From UBA6168 sp965222975 (GTDB lineage: Bacteria > Bacteroidota > Bacteroidia > Chitinophagales > Saprospiraceae), in NCBI GenBank assembly GCA_965222975.1, contig CBDCVJ010000054.1:124001-188000 (forward strand): 64,000 nucleotides of DNA. Reading direction: 5' to 3'. Below the pieces are notes generated by a model. It was not told where the DNA came from. It saw only the letters and a program-made list of their open reading frames with translations, and searched no databases. Numbering within the stretch: the first letter of the stretch is position 1; each line of letters begins with the position of its first letter. A program made the translations under genes and the position numbers. Of the stretch, positions 24,957 to 33,147 are shown piece after piece.

Positions 24957-25868
24957 ATGAAAAAATTATTGATTGTCCTTTTGGGACTCGGATTCGCCTC
25001 GCTGTACTTCTCATGCAACGAGGACAACAACCCCCTGCCAACACCAATACAACAAGAAGAATTGCTTATTGAGCAAATTGTAACTGCTCCGACAGTGGAG
25101 GCGGTCGGCGTACAGGACTTGCCTGCTTCAATTTTAAATTACGTGCAAGCGAACCATGTACCTTTAGAAATTGATTTGGCATTCCATGCATCTCCACATG
25201 GTTACGAGGTTTTTCTGGAAAACGGGCTATGCCTTTATTTTGACGAGAACGGCGACCACCTCAACCACGACAACATGCACGGCGATATGGGTAATCATCA
25301 TGGCGGTGGTGACCATGGCATCAATTTCTGTCTGGCCGGGGATACCCTAAATGTTGCCGCCCTGCCGCAAGATGTGATTGATTATATTACTGCCAATCAT
25401 TCCGGGGCGAGTGTTGTCACTGTAGTTGTAAAGCCCAGCGGTAATTTGGCAGTGGAAATCAGTACAGGGGATATTTTGATGTTCGGGCCGAATGGAGGTT
25501 ATTTCCATGATTGTGATATGCAGGCGACTGGCGGCCACGGGCATGGACACGGCAACATAGGCAACCCTGGTTGGCATTGCGACCCTGACGGAGGCATGGG
25601 CGGAGGGCATGGTGGGCCAATGGGGCATGGAAACCATGGTGGAATGGACAATCATTCCGGCCCGGGCGAACACTGCTGGGGCGGCACGAGCATCACCATT
25701 GATGACCTTCCAGCAGCTATCACTACTTATATAAACGACAACCACGCCGATGCTACCATTGAACACGTCATGCAGACATTCAATAACAATTATTTCCTGC
25801 GGTTGTCAGACTGTGCGAGGCTGGTATTCGATGTGGATGGGAACATTCTATTTGATAGTGGTGATTAA
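24957..25868 (+). CDS. His/Gly-rich lipoprotein with three PepSY-like domains
   Basis: This 303-residue protein has a lipoprotein signal (LYFSCNEDN) and three repeats of a PepSY-like unit, each starting at LPxxI and containing (Y/I)xxNH: about 52-105, 138-185 and 247-300. The linkers are rich in His and Gly (NMHGDMGNHHGGGDHG and, near residues 195-240, many GHG/GGH words). The His-rich linkers suggest Cu or Ni binding in the periplasm or on the surface. ATG 24957 opens the signal. A 266-base gap precedes it, in which I see no gene. Confidence 0.75.
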   Translation: MKKLLIVLLGLGFASLYFSCNEDNNPLPTPIQQEELLIEQIVTAPTVEAVGVQDLPASILNYVQANHVPLEIDLAFHASPHGYEVFLENGLCLYFDENGDHLNHDNMHGDMGNHHGGGDHGINFCLAGDTLNVAALPQDVIDYITANHSGASVVTVVVKPSGNLAVEISTGDILMFGPNGGYFHDCDMQATGGHGHGHGNIGNPGWHCDPDGGMGGGHGGPMGHGNHGGMDNHSGPGEHCWGGTSITIDDLPAAITTYINDNHADATIEHVMQTFNNNYFLRLSDCARLVFDVDGNILFDSGD

Positions 25869-25900
25869 TAATTAAGAATTATAACCAATCATTTTAATAT

Positions 25901-25947
25901 CGGACAAGGAATAATTGACCCCAAAATGGTCAATTATTCCTTGTCCG
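25901..25947. repeat. Perfect 20-bp inverted repeat (long hairpin)
   Basis: Bases 25901-25920 are the exact reverse complement of 25928-25947, with a 7-base loop CCAAAAT. It stands between the PepSY-like gene and the next lipoprotein gene. There is no T run, so it is not a standard terminator; it may stabilise the upstream mRNA end or be a mobile-repeat remnant. Confidence 0.85.
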
Positions 25948-25970
25948 TTGCTTAGCCAAAAAATTTAATC

Positions 25971-26606
25971 ATGAAAAGAACAATCACCCTCCTTTCATTA
26001 TTCCTATTTATTTTCCTTTTTGGTTGTGTTGAAACGACCGAACTTGTAACCGAGCCAAACCAGAGTCCGGCTCTTGCCCTGAAGTCACCATCTTCAGGAG
26101 GCAACTCAAATGGGTACTCATGGCAAAACCACAGCGCACCGTTTGACTTTCTTTTTGGCAATCACATTGACACCCATCAACAAACCAAAGAGTTGGGCAA
26201 TGGCCAACTTCAAGGCTTTTTTTACATTACATTCAACGGCAATGAGACTGGGGATGGCATACCAGAAGCGACTCATGGCAATTGTAATATGAATCCCGGT
26301 TGTACAGTTGGTTGGAATTTACATGGTATTCCAGTCCAGGCAACGCTTGTTGCACATGGAGAGGGGCAGCACCCTACATGGTGCATCGACCCGGATGACA
26401 TGCCCAATCAGCAAGGCTATACGCATTTCCATTGGCTGGGTGCGCCGGAACATGCTGGTGGCATTGGATTAGGCGAGACTTATGAGGGCTATCTATTGAA
26501 GCTTACAGCACATGAAACATTTTTCTTCAAGCACCACGGTGGTTTTCTGGTTACACCAGGTATAGATTATGAAACCCATGCAAACGTAGTGACGGAATGT
26601 GATTAG
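25971..26606 (+). CDS. Lipoprotein of unknown function, His/Cys-containing
   Basis: I recognise no family. The 211-residue protein has a lipobox (FLFGCVETT, Cys about 19) and a folded part with a Cys pair region CNMNPGC, then many His residues (WNLHGIP, LVAHGEGQHPTWC, YTHFHWLGAPEHAGG, FKHHGG). It ends with VVTECD. The pattern suggests an extracytoplasmic metal-binding or cupredoxin-neighbour protein, but that is inference from composition and from its place in the copper island. The hairpin at 25901-25947 lies just upstream and a shared terminator lies 250 bases downstream. Confidence 0.6.
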   Translation: MKRTITLLSLFLFIFLFGCVETTELVTEPNQSPALALKSPSSGGNSNGYSWQNHSAPFDFLFGNHIDTHQQTKELGNGQLQGFFYITFNGNETGDGIPEATHGNCNMNPGCTVGWNLHGIPVQATLVAHGEGQHPTWCIDPDDMPNQQGYTHFHWLGAPEHAGGIGLGETYEGYLLKLTAHETFFFKHHGGFLVTPGIDYETHANVVTECD

Positions 26607-26862
26607 GAATAGGAAATTATTTAACCTTTAATTATTCCATCCTAACATCCAAGAACAGTTAGAGCGAAATCCCTTTCAATTAACAATTGTGTGCATCCTT
26701 AACTGGCCGTCCTCTGCCATTACCGCAGGCGGTAAAAATGAGTTCAGTTATTTTTAGTTCGTCCAAATTACTTTAAAGCTTACGATTACGGGGATTGACA
26801 AAACTTTGCTTGAATGAGGAAAAGTGATTATGGTAGGAAGGTTTTTCAGGCAAGTAAATAGA
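26607..26862. other. Intergenic space between convergent lipoprotein genes
   Basis: I see no gene here. It holds a GC-containing stretch with CCGCAGGCGG (around 26724) but no clear RNA gene, and leads to the shared terminator at 26863. Confidence 0.5.
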
Positions 26863-26901
26863 GGGCTTTCTAAAAATCGTCTTTTTAGAAAGCCCCTTTT
26901 T
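26863..26901. terminator. Bidirectional terminator between convergent genes
   Basis: GGGCTTTCTAAAAA (26863-26876) pairs with TTTTTAGAAAGCCC (26882-26895), a 14-bp stem with a 5-base loop, followed on the + strand by CTTTTTA. The minus-strand gene ends at 26903, so it can stop both transcripts. Confidence 0.85.
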
Positions 26902-26902
26902 A

Positions 26903-27322
26903 TTAATCCATCATCTTAAACTCAAGGTAATTGCCGCCCAATTCTGGCGAGATACGAAAAGCAATTTTGTAATAGCCCGGTTCAAGCCAAACCCCATTTG
27001 GGGCAGAAGGAGTGCCACAGATACCACGGCAGGCAGAAGCGGTGTAATATTTTTTTCCATCAATGGTGCCCACTGTTTCAATCAGGGCATAGTTAAACTG
27101 TTGGCCCAGTTTCTCATAGCGGAAATATTCATCGGATGTTTTCCCTTTTTTCAGAAAGCCCACCTCAGCTTTACTGACCACTAAATCCTCCACATCTTGG
27201 CCACTTTTATTGACATACTTCACCATTACGGCATCTGGGGTCGGCAAGTTGGCGTCTTCTTGTTTACAAGCCGACAACAAAAGAAAAGGGGCCAAAAGGA
27301 GTACAAGGAATTGCTTTTTCAT
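26903..27322 (-). CDS. Small lipoprotein of unknown function
   Basis: This 139-residue protein has a lipobox (LLLSACKQED, Cys 19) and a soluble beta-rich domain: VKYVNKSGQDVEDL, a middle YFRYEKLGQ, an ASACRGICGTP segment with two Cys, and VWLEPGYYKIAFRIS at the end. The shape suggests a small immunoglobulin-like or transthyretin-like fold; the family is not recognised. A TAAATTTG (-7 type) lies on the minus strand at 27373-27380. It is the only minus-strand gene in the copper island and is read towards the shared terminator. Confidence 0.7.
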   Translation of the reverse strand: MKKQFLVLLLAPFLLLSACKQEDANLPTPDAVMVKYVNKSGQDVEDLVVSKAEVGFLKKGKTSDEYFRYEKLGQQFNYALIETVGTIDGKKYYTASACRGICGTPSAPNGVWLEPGYYKIAFRISPELGGNYLEFKMMD

Positions 27323-27412
27323 AAGTGCATTTTTAAGAGTGATTAGGAATTAAGGCATAACTGCCAGGAACACAAATTTAAACTCAGGCATCCATCTTAT
27401 GGTATCCCCTTT

Positions 27413-27481
27413 TTGTCGAGTTTTGGACAACTGATCTGTAAGATGATCTCTCTTAACGGCCAATTGTCCAAAACTCGACAA
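27413..27481. repeat. 18-bp perfect inverted repeat with 33-base spacer
   Basis: 27413-27430 and 27464-27481 are exact reverse complements (core GAGTTTTGGACAA). It lies between divergent genes, upstream of the multicopper oxidase promoter. It may be an operator pair, a REP-like element or a small mobile-element remnant. Confidence 0.8.
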
Positions 27482-27511
27482 TCGCAATTTCCCTTAGTGA
27501 TAATCATCACC

Positions 27512-27540
27512 TTTGACGATGCTATCCCTACCTAAATTTG
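27512..27540 (+). promoter_or_regulatory. Promoter of the multicopper oxidase gene
   Basis: TTTG (27512-27515), 17 bases, then TAAATTTG (27533-27540) is a full-consensus Bacteroidota promoter, 26 bases before the ATG. Confidence 0.75.
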
Positions 27541-27566
27541 GGGTTTAGCAAATAAAACCACCGATA

Positions 27567-29312
27567 ATGAGCCGCATCTATATTTCCCTTTTTTCTGTTC
27601 TACTGATCTCTTCAATTTTATCCGCTCAAAATCCACTTGCCATCCCACCAGTACTTTCAGGTACTACCTTCGAACTGAACCTACAAAACGGGAGCCGGAC
27701 GTTTTTTCCCGGCTTTGCCACCTCTACGATGGGCGTCAATGGCGATCTGCTCGGCCCGACACTCGTACTGAATGCCGGGGATGTGGTGACCATGAATGTC
27801 CACAACAACCTTGGTGAAGAAACTACCATCCATTGGCATGGTATGCACGTTTCCGCTGCCAATGATGGAGGACCACACACCGTCATTGAGGCCGGAACGA
27901 CCTGGTCACCGGAATTTGAGGTGTTGGACAAGGCAGGCACCTACTGGTACCATCCACACCTGCATGAGAAAACGGCAGAGCATGTGACCAATGGCATTGC
28001 CGGCTTTATCTTCGTGAAAGATGTAGAAGAAGCAGCGCTGGACTTGCCCCGGACTTATGGAGTGGACGATTTCCCCATCGTCCTGCAATCGAGGGCTTTT
28101 GATGCCGACAAGCAGTTCATTGTGGAGACAGCGGCAGATGACCTTATGATGGTGAACGGCACATTGGATGCCTACCTGGAAGCACCTGCCCAAGTGGTGC
28201 GCCTGCGCCTGCTCAACGGCTCTACCAACCGCACTTATAACCTGGGCTTTGAGGACAATCTCTCTTTCTCGCAAATCGCTTCGGATGGAGGGCTGTTGGA
28301 TGCTCCGGTTTCCTTTACCCGGCTACAGTTGTCCCCCGGTGAACGGGCGGAAATTTTAGTCAACCTCGCTGGGATGGAAGGTCAGTCCACCCAATTGATG
28401 AGCTATTCTTCCGAACTTCCAAACGGGATTTATGGGGCAGCCAATCCCACGGTCATGCCAATGGGCAGTATCACCGGGTATGCGGCCAACCCTTTGAACG
28501 GAAGTGATTTCAACATACTGCAAATCAACGTGGGCCCGGCCACTGCCAATGCAGTTACCGACATACCGACAAACCTTGTCACCAACTCCCCGTATTCCGA
28601 AGCCGACGTGCAGGCCACCCGAGGACTGATTTTTCAGCCTCAGCAGATGGGGCCGACGGGCATGGTTAACGGCCCGTTTGTTTTCAACGGCGAATCCTTT
28701 GACATGGAGGTGATTAACCTGGAAATACCGCTTAACAATACGGAGATATGGGAACTGACCAACATGACCGCCATTTCCCATCCCTTTCACATCCACGATG
28801 TCCAGTTTTACATTTTGGATATCAACGGTGCTTCGCCTCCAGCCAGTATGCGGGGCAGGAAGGATGTGGTGATGGTTCCACCAATGGGCGGCACGGTGCG
28901 TTTCATTACCAAGTTCGAAGATTTTGCCGACCCCGATGTGCCCTACATGTACCATTGCCACATGCTCTCGCATGAGGACGACGGCATGATGGGGCAGTTC
29001 CTGGTGATTGGAAATGCCACAGCGAGCGAAGAAACATTAGGACATGCCTCTTTCAATCTTGAAGTGTATCCCAATCCTGTTGGTGTCAAAACCGTTCAGA
29101 TAAACCTAAACTTGCCTGAAGCTGGAAACTTGGAAATGGTAGTGCATGGTACTTCTGGGCGGGTACTGTCAACTTTTGATTTTCAGGAAAAAAGTGTTGG
29201 CCCACACACGCTCGAACTGAATCTCCCCGAGGGATTAGCTGCCGGAGTTTACATGATAAACGCCCGCCTGAACGGACGAATTATCAGCACCGGGAAGGTG
29301 GTTGTAAAATGA
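27567..29312 (+). CDS. Secreted multicopper oxidase (CueO-like) with T9SS tail
   Basis: This 581-residue protein has a signal peptide (to LSAQ, about 20) and three cupredoxin domains. All copper ligands are visible: H89-W-H91-G, H129-P-H131-L-H133, H405-P-F-H408-I-H410 and H463-C464-H465...H469 with a Met at 474/475, so both the type 1 and the trinuclear sites are complete. A T9SS tail starts at LEVYPNP (about residue 498). CueO-like enzymes oxidise Cu(I) to the less toxic Cu(II); phenols, metals or bilirubin are other substrates. Its own consensus promoter follows a perfect inverted repeat. It closes the copper island; an IS3 element begins 98 bases later. Confidence 0.92.
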   Translation: MSRIYISLFSVLLISSILSAQNPLAIPPVLSGTTFELNLQNGSRTFFPGFATSTMGVNGDLLGPTLVLNAGDVVTMNVHNNLGEETTIHWHGMHVSAANDGGPHTVIEAGTTWSPEFEVLDKAGTYWYHPHLHEKTAEHVTNGIAGFIFVKDVEEAALDLPRTYGVDDFPIVLQSRAFDADKQFIVETAADDLMMVNGTLDAYLEAPAQVVRLRLLNGSTNRTYNLGFEDNLSFSQIASDGGLLDAPVSFTRLQLSPGERAEILVNLAGMEGQSTQLMSYSSELPNGIYGAANPTVMPMGSITGYAANPLNGSDFNILQINVGPATANAVTDIPTNLVTNSPYSEADVQATRGLIFQPQQMGPTGMVNGPFVFNGESFDMEVINLEIPLNNTEIWELTNMTAISHPFHIHDVQFYILDINGASPPASMRGRKDVVMVPPMGGTVRFITKFEDFADPDVPYMYHCHMLSHEDDGMMGQFLVIGNATASEETLGHASFNLEVYPNPVGVKTVQINLNLPEAGNLEMVVHGTSGRVLSTFDFQEKSVGPHTLELNLPEGLAAGVYMINARLNGRIISTGKVVVK

Positions 29313-29450
29313 TGATTGAAAACTGTTCGTGCTTTGCGTGTAGACAAATAGCCGAACATGACTATTTATTTCATAATGTTATTTATGTTAAATACAGTTA
29401 TATATTTATTTGTCTTGTGGCAAAAAAACCGGGCACCAAACCGTGTTTTT

Positions 29451-29879
29451 ATGTCAAAATCAAAGAAGCCATTCTATGGCCTACGAACAAAAAGACAAAT
29501 CGTCCATGAATACTTCGATTCATCAGCTTCAATGAGCGAACTGTCCGAGCTGTACGGCGTCCTCGGCAGCAACACAGTTGCGGATTGGTTGAGGAAATAC
29601 GGAAATTTGAGTCCGTCCAAATTCTCAAACCCACCGATCATGAGCAAACCACACGCCCCCGCAGAGGATAAACAAAAACGGCGCAGAAGGTACAAGACCG
29701 ATGAACAGCTGCGTGTCGGCGAACTGGAATCGGATCTCGAGGCCGCCCGCCAGAGGGTGCGGTTCTATTCCGTGGCACTTGACCTGCTCAATGAGGCGGG
29801 CAAAGAGCTGACCGGGATAGACCTTTTAAAAAAAATTGGGTCCGAATTGTCGAGGAAAGCTCAAAAACAGGGGTCATGA
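29451..29879 (+). CDS. IS3-family transposase OrfA
   Basis: This 142-residue protein has an N-terminal helix-turn-helix (KRQIVHEYFDSSASMSELSELYG...SNTVADWLRKYG) that binds the element ends, a basic linker (KQKRRRRYKT) and a leucine-zipper-like coiled coil (LRVGELESDLEAARQRVRFYSVALDLL). ATG 29451 lies just inside the left inverted repeat. Its stop overlaps the orfB start (ATGA). An A8 run near its end can shift ribosomes into orfB. Confidence 0.88.
   Translation: MSKSKKPFYGLRTKRQIVHEYFDSSASMSELSELYGVLGSNTVADWLRKYGNLSPSKFSNPPIMSKPHAPAEDKQKRRRRYKTDEQLRVGELESDLEAARQRVRFYSVALDLLNEAGKELTGIDLLKKIGSELSRKAQKQGS
29828..29834 (+). other. Candidate programmed -1 frameshift site A_AAA_AAA
   Basis: In the orfA frame the codons read TTA AAA AAA ATT. 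A -1 slip continues in an open frame (KKNWVRIVEESSK...) straight into orfB, giving an OrfAB fusion, as is known for IS3-family elements. Confidence 0.65.
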
Positions 29880-30748
29880 GTATCAAAAGAGCCTGTAAAT
29901 TGTTGGGGTACGCCCGGTCGGCCTACTATGAAGTCCGAAACAACCGCTGTGAGTTCCTGCTGAAAAGCCGATCCGTTGAAGCATTTATTCTGGAAAGGAC
30001 GGCTGCGATCCGCAGGGAAATGCCCCGCATAGGCGGCCATAAGCTCTACTACCTGATAAAGCAGGATGCAGCGGGGGGCGGGTACAAATTCGGCGAAAAA
30101 AAGCTGTTTTCCGTCCTGCGGGAACACGGCCTGCTCGTCAAAAAGCGAAAAAAGCATGTTTTCACCACGGACAGCAGCCATTGGCGCAACCAGTTCGACG
30201 ACCTGATCAAAGAAACGAAGGCCGGGCGGCCGGAACAGATATGGGTAGCGGACATAACCTATTTCCGGACAAGTGCCGGTTACCTTTACGGACACCTGGT
30301 GACCGATGCCTATTCCAAAAAACTTATGGGATGGGCCGTATCAGAAGACATGGCGGCAGCCTCTACCCTGCTGGCCCTGAAAATGGCAATCAAAAACCGG
30401 GCTTATAACGGACCGCTGATCCATCATTCTGACCGGGGGACACAGTATCTGTCAGAACTTTATACCGGGTATCTAAAAAAGCACGGTATCCGGATCAGCG
30501 TCACCCAAAACGGCAGCCCTTATGACAACCCGGTGGCAGAACGAATCAACGGGATACTGAAAGGCGAGTTTGGGTTCGAGGGAAATGTCAAAAACCTGAA
30601 ACATGCAAGAGAGCTTTTGGAAAGAGCGGTGCATATTTACAATGACAAACGGCCCCACTTCAGCAACCACATGTTGACCCCGAACCAGATGCACAAGCAA
30701 AGGAACCTCAAACCAAAAACTTGGGAAATGACAACCGAAGCCGATTAG
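29876..30748 (+). CDS. IS3-family transposase OrfB (DDE integrase)
   Basis: This 290-residue protein has the HTH_21-like N-terminus (GGHKLYYLI) and an rve catalytic core with the DDE triad: D in WVADITYF, D in HHSDRGTQYLS and E in NPVAERINGILKGEF. The C-terminus (NDKRPHFSNHMLTPNQ) is typical. It overlaps orfA by four bases. The catalytic residues and element ends are intact, so the element should be active or recently so. Confidence 0.92.
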   Translation: MSIKRACKLLGYARSAYYEVRNNRCEFLLKSRSVEAFILERTAAIRREMPRIGGHKLYYLIKQDAAGGGYKFGEKKLFSVLREHGLLVKKRKKHVFTTDSSHWRNQFDDLIKETKAGRPEQIWVADITYFRTSAGYLYGHLVTDAYSKKLMGWAVSEDMAAASTLLALKMAIKNRAYNGPLIHHSDRGTQYLSELYTGYLKKHGIRISVTQNGSPYDNPVAERINGILKGEFGFEGNVKNLKHARELLERAVHIYNDKRPHFSNHMLTPNQMHKQRNLKPKTWEMTTEAD

Positions 30749-30799
30749 TTTTTAACCTGTCCGGTTTTTCTGCTATAAGACAATTTGATAATCAATTAC

Positions 30800-31667
30800 T
30801 TATTTTAAATACCATAACCCACCCCAACTCATTTCGTACTGCGCCAACACCATCCGGAATTTAGGGCTGAAAACAGGTTGGTTCACTTGGATGATGCCTT
30901 GATAAAAATGTTCCTCTTTAGGAAACCCGCTGATTTTTGGCGGTGGCGTCCGGTCAACCCAATTTTTTTCATCAAAAACTTCATCCACTCTGTAAAGTGC
31001 CAGTTCGGGGATGGTTGGTTTGCTTTCCTTCCAAAGGTTTTCCATTTTTTCCCACTCAAGAATTTGGAACAGTGGAATTGCTGGTGCCGGATGGAGGTCA
31101 AAGAATGACGGAATTTTCCAAGCCGAACGAGCAGCGTCCAGGTATTGGCTTTCCATCAAATGGGCATTGACAAACGAACACCCAAAACAATCATATTCAA
31201 AACCCAGTGATTTTTCCCAATCAATCACATCCCTCCATTCACCATGATAGTTGTAAAAAAGGTAAACCGGGATGCCTTGCTTTTTGATGGCATATTCGAT
31301 GAGTGCGTGAATTTGGTATTTCCCGCCCGATTGATGACTGATTTTTTCGTACTTACCTGATGGATACACACTTTTGGCTTGGGCTGGGAACAAGATGTAC
31401 CCATCCTTGCTGAACAAATATTTCAACATCATTCCCGTTGGTGTTTTCGTCCCTGGCTTCGAGCAGGCGCATGGAGGGATTACTTGTTAACTGGGCGAAC
31501 TCCAAGAACTCAAAAATCAGGTTCTGGGTAATCGTTGTCTCGTAGGTCTTCAGCTCGTTTTTGAATTTCTGGCTGAAGCCAAGGCGCTTCCATACGTTTT
31601 TGGAAAAAACCTTCAGCCACGTTTCGAGGTTGATTGATTTGAAATAATCTTTGAGGTGGTCTTCCAT
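30800..31667 (-). pseudogene. Mrr-like/PD-(D/E)xK nuclease-like gene with one frameshift
   Basis: Two frames join to one protein of about 288 residues if one G of the minus-strand GG at 31405-31406 is removed. The first part (MEDHLKDYFKS...) ends in E70, NGND80-VE82; the second begins DGYILFPAQAK (Q96-x-K98). E...D...QxK fits the Mrr-type variant of the PD-(D/E)xK nuclease fold, and the family may be DUF6615 (tentative). The rest (QIHALIEYAIKKQ, VYLFYNYHGEW) continues that domain. The upstream start is unclear: ATG 31667 is preferred, but the frame is open to 31763. The break falls between the two halves of the proposed active site. It stands divergent from the AbiV-like gene. Confidence 0.6.
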
Positions 31668-31778
31668 TTTTGCAGCATTGATGTTTTGATTAACAGTAAA
31701 TGTAAATGACATCTCAAAATATCTACCTGGAACTTCCAATTTAGATACTCCGTTTAAAGCCATAAAAATTAATTTTAC

Positions 31779-32600
31779 ATGAAAAATTTCACTACGCTTT
31801 CCAGTTCAGAATGCTCTGTATATTACACAGAGGTCATCAAAAATGCGGAGGCCAAGTTCAATTCTGCAGATAAAATTGCCGAACATGGGGATTATGGTAC
31901 TGCACTTTCCACCCAAATTATAGGTCTGGAAGAACTCATCAAGGCTCTTGTTTTATTTGCGGATGGGAAAGGCTTTGAATTCAGGAACGTAGCAGGCATG
32001 AACGGTGTTTTCAGAAACCATGGGTTAAGGTATCTGTTCTCCTTCTTCCTTTTTGTTTTCAGCGTTTTTGGCGAAACACTCCAAGAAGGAATGAACTATG
32101 TGATGAAAAAAGCTGAAAGTGATGAAGGGGTGGCTCAATTTAAAGCCATGCAGTCAGACCGAGAGGAATTCTTCCATAAATACATCCTTCCACATTTAGT
32201 TGAAAGACTGCAGTACGTGCTTTCAGAATTGAAGTGGTACAACGAGTTTGACAAAATACGTCAACTTGGTTTTTACTCTGATTTCAACGACCGGTTGCAT
32301 AGCCCTGTCAGTATTGATGCACCATTTTATTACGGCTTTAAGGAACGAATAGATAGCGTAAAGCATATCGTTTTTAAAATGATTGAAGAATTCAACATGG
32401 ACATTCCTTTCGTCAAAGAATACCTGCCAGAAATTATCGAAGATTGCAGGGAAAGGAAAATTTATGATTTGTTGGCCCTGCTTATCTCAAAAACCAAATC
32501 AAGGGAAAAAAGTGCCCTTGCTATTATTTCAGACCGTTTAAAGAACCTTCTTTCTGACGTCGAAGAAAAGCTCTCGCCCCAACCAAAGTTATCGGAATAA
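31779..32600 (+). CDS. AbiV-like abortive infection protein (HEPN)
   Basis: This 273-residue, all-helical protein carries the AbiV pattern in its first 110 residues: two helices (NAEAKFNSADKIAEHGDYG, then ALSTQIIGLEELIKALVL) with the conserved EE..K, followed by FRNHGLRYLFSF, where AbiV proteins have a conserved His. The HEPN superfamily includes phage-defence RNases; AbiV of Lactococcus stops phage translation. The C-terminal half is charged and not assigned. It begins about 110 bases from the divergent nuclease-like gene and is followed by an unknown gene cut by the Tn3 element, so it may be the remnant of a defence locus. Confidence 0.6.
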   Translation: MKNFTTLSSSECSVYYTEVIKNAEAKFNSADKIAEHGDYGTALSTQIIGLEELIKALVLFADGKGFEFRNVAGMNGVFRNHGLRYLFSFFLFVFSVFGETLQEGMNYVMKKAESDEGVAQFKAMQSDREEFFHKYILPHLVERLQYVLSELKWYNEFDKIRQLGFYSDFNDRLHSPVSIDAPFYYGFKERIDSVKHIVFKMIEEFNMDIPFVKEYLPEIIEDCRERKIYDLLALLISKTKSREKSALAIISDRLKNLLSDVEEKLSPQPKLSE

Positions 32601-32638
32601 CTAATCCCCGTTTCCCAACTAAAAACATGATATAATCA

Positions 32639-33112
32639 ATGCACAAAAAATTCCGAGCCAAAGCTCTTTACAAGGAGACAAACAGAAAACGGACGGTCTT
32701 TTTCACGGCAAAGTCCGAAGCGGAGGTCGTCCAGATGTTGTTGCAAGCGGGATATGCAGAACCTTTTGAAATCATTGAGGAACTGCCCGAACCAGCTACC
32801 AGTGCTCAAATCAAATATGCAAAAGCATTGCAAATAGATATTCCACCAAATCCCACCAAAGATGATTTGTCCGCATTGATTAGCAGGGAGGTGGACAACG
32901 ATAGCGCCTCGAACCCCGAGCTAATAGCGTTTGCCGAAGGGAGGGGTTTATCCTTCTCGAAATTCATCGGCAAAAAGGCACTGTACAATCTTATATTCAA
33001 TAATCTGCCACAAGAAGACAAGATTGCGTTTTTCGCCTTCTCGGTGTACCGCTGGCTATCAGAGGACAGGCGGGGCAACCTGGGTTTCCATCAATATAGC
33101 GACAAAAGGTAA
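32639..33112 (+). CDS. Unknown protein, C-terminus supplied by Tn3 inverted repeat
   Basis: No family recognised. The 157-residue reading frame has an N-terminal basic beta segment (KKFRAKALYKETNRKRTVFF), a middle PATSAQIKYAKALQIDIP segment followed by TKDDLSALISR (a helix-hairpin-like motif seen in various unassigned proteins) and a last helix ending at WLSEDRR. The final residues, about GNLGFHQYSDKR and stop, are encoded by the left inverted repeat of the transposon starting near 33072. The native C-terminus is therefore lost or replaced. Whether it still works is unknown. Confidence 0.55.
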   Translation: MHKKFRAKALYKETNRKRTVFFTAKSEAEVVQMLLQAGYAEPFEIIEELPEPATSAQIKYAKALQIDIPPNPTKDDLSALISREVDNDSASNPELIAFAEGRGLSFSKFIGKKALYNLIFNNLPQEDKIAFFAFSVYRWLSEDRRGNLGFHQYSDKR

Positions 33113-33114
33113 AA
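33072..33114 (+). repeat. Left terminal inverted repeat of the Tn3 element
   Basis: It begins GGGGCAACCTGGG and runs to GACAAAAGG and a few more bases. It encodes the last residues and stop of the upstream unknown gene. It pairs with the right end at 36994-37038. Confidence 0.8.
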
Positions 33115-33147
33115 TATAAAAATAACCACAATATGTAATCAGTGTTT

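Larger units (their letters stand above)
29411..30782 (+). mobile_element. IS3-family insertion sequence, intact, with ATT target duplication
   Basis: The 1372-bp element is bounded by inverted repeats at 29411-29435 and 30758-30782 that match at 21 of 25 positions and begin with TGTCTT. ATT stands directly outside both ends (29408-29410 and 30783-30785), a 3-bp target duplication normal for IS3. It carries orfA and orfB in the -1 phase with an A8 slip site. It landed between the multicopper oxidase gene and the nuclease/AbiV pair without breaking a gene. Confidence 0.9.
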
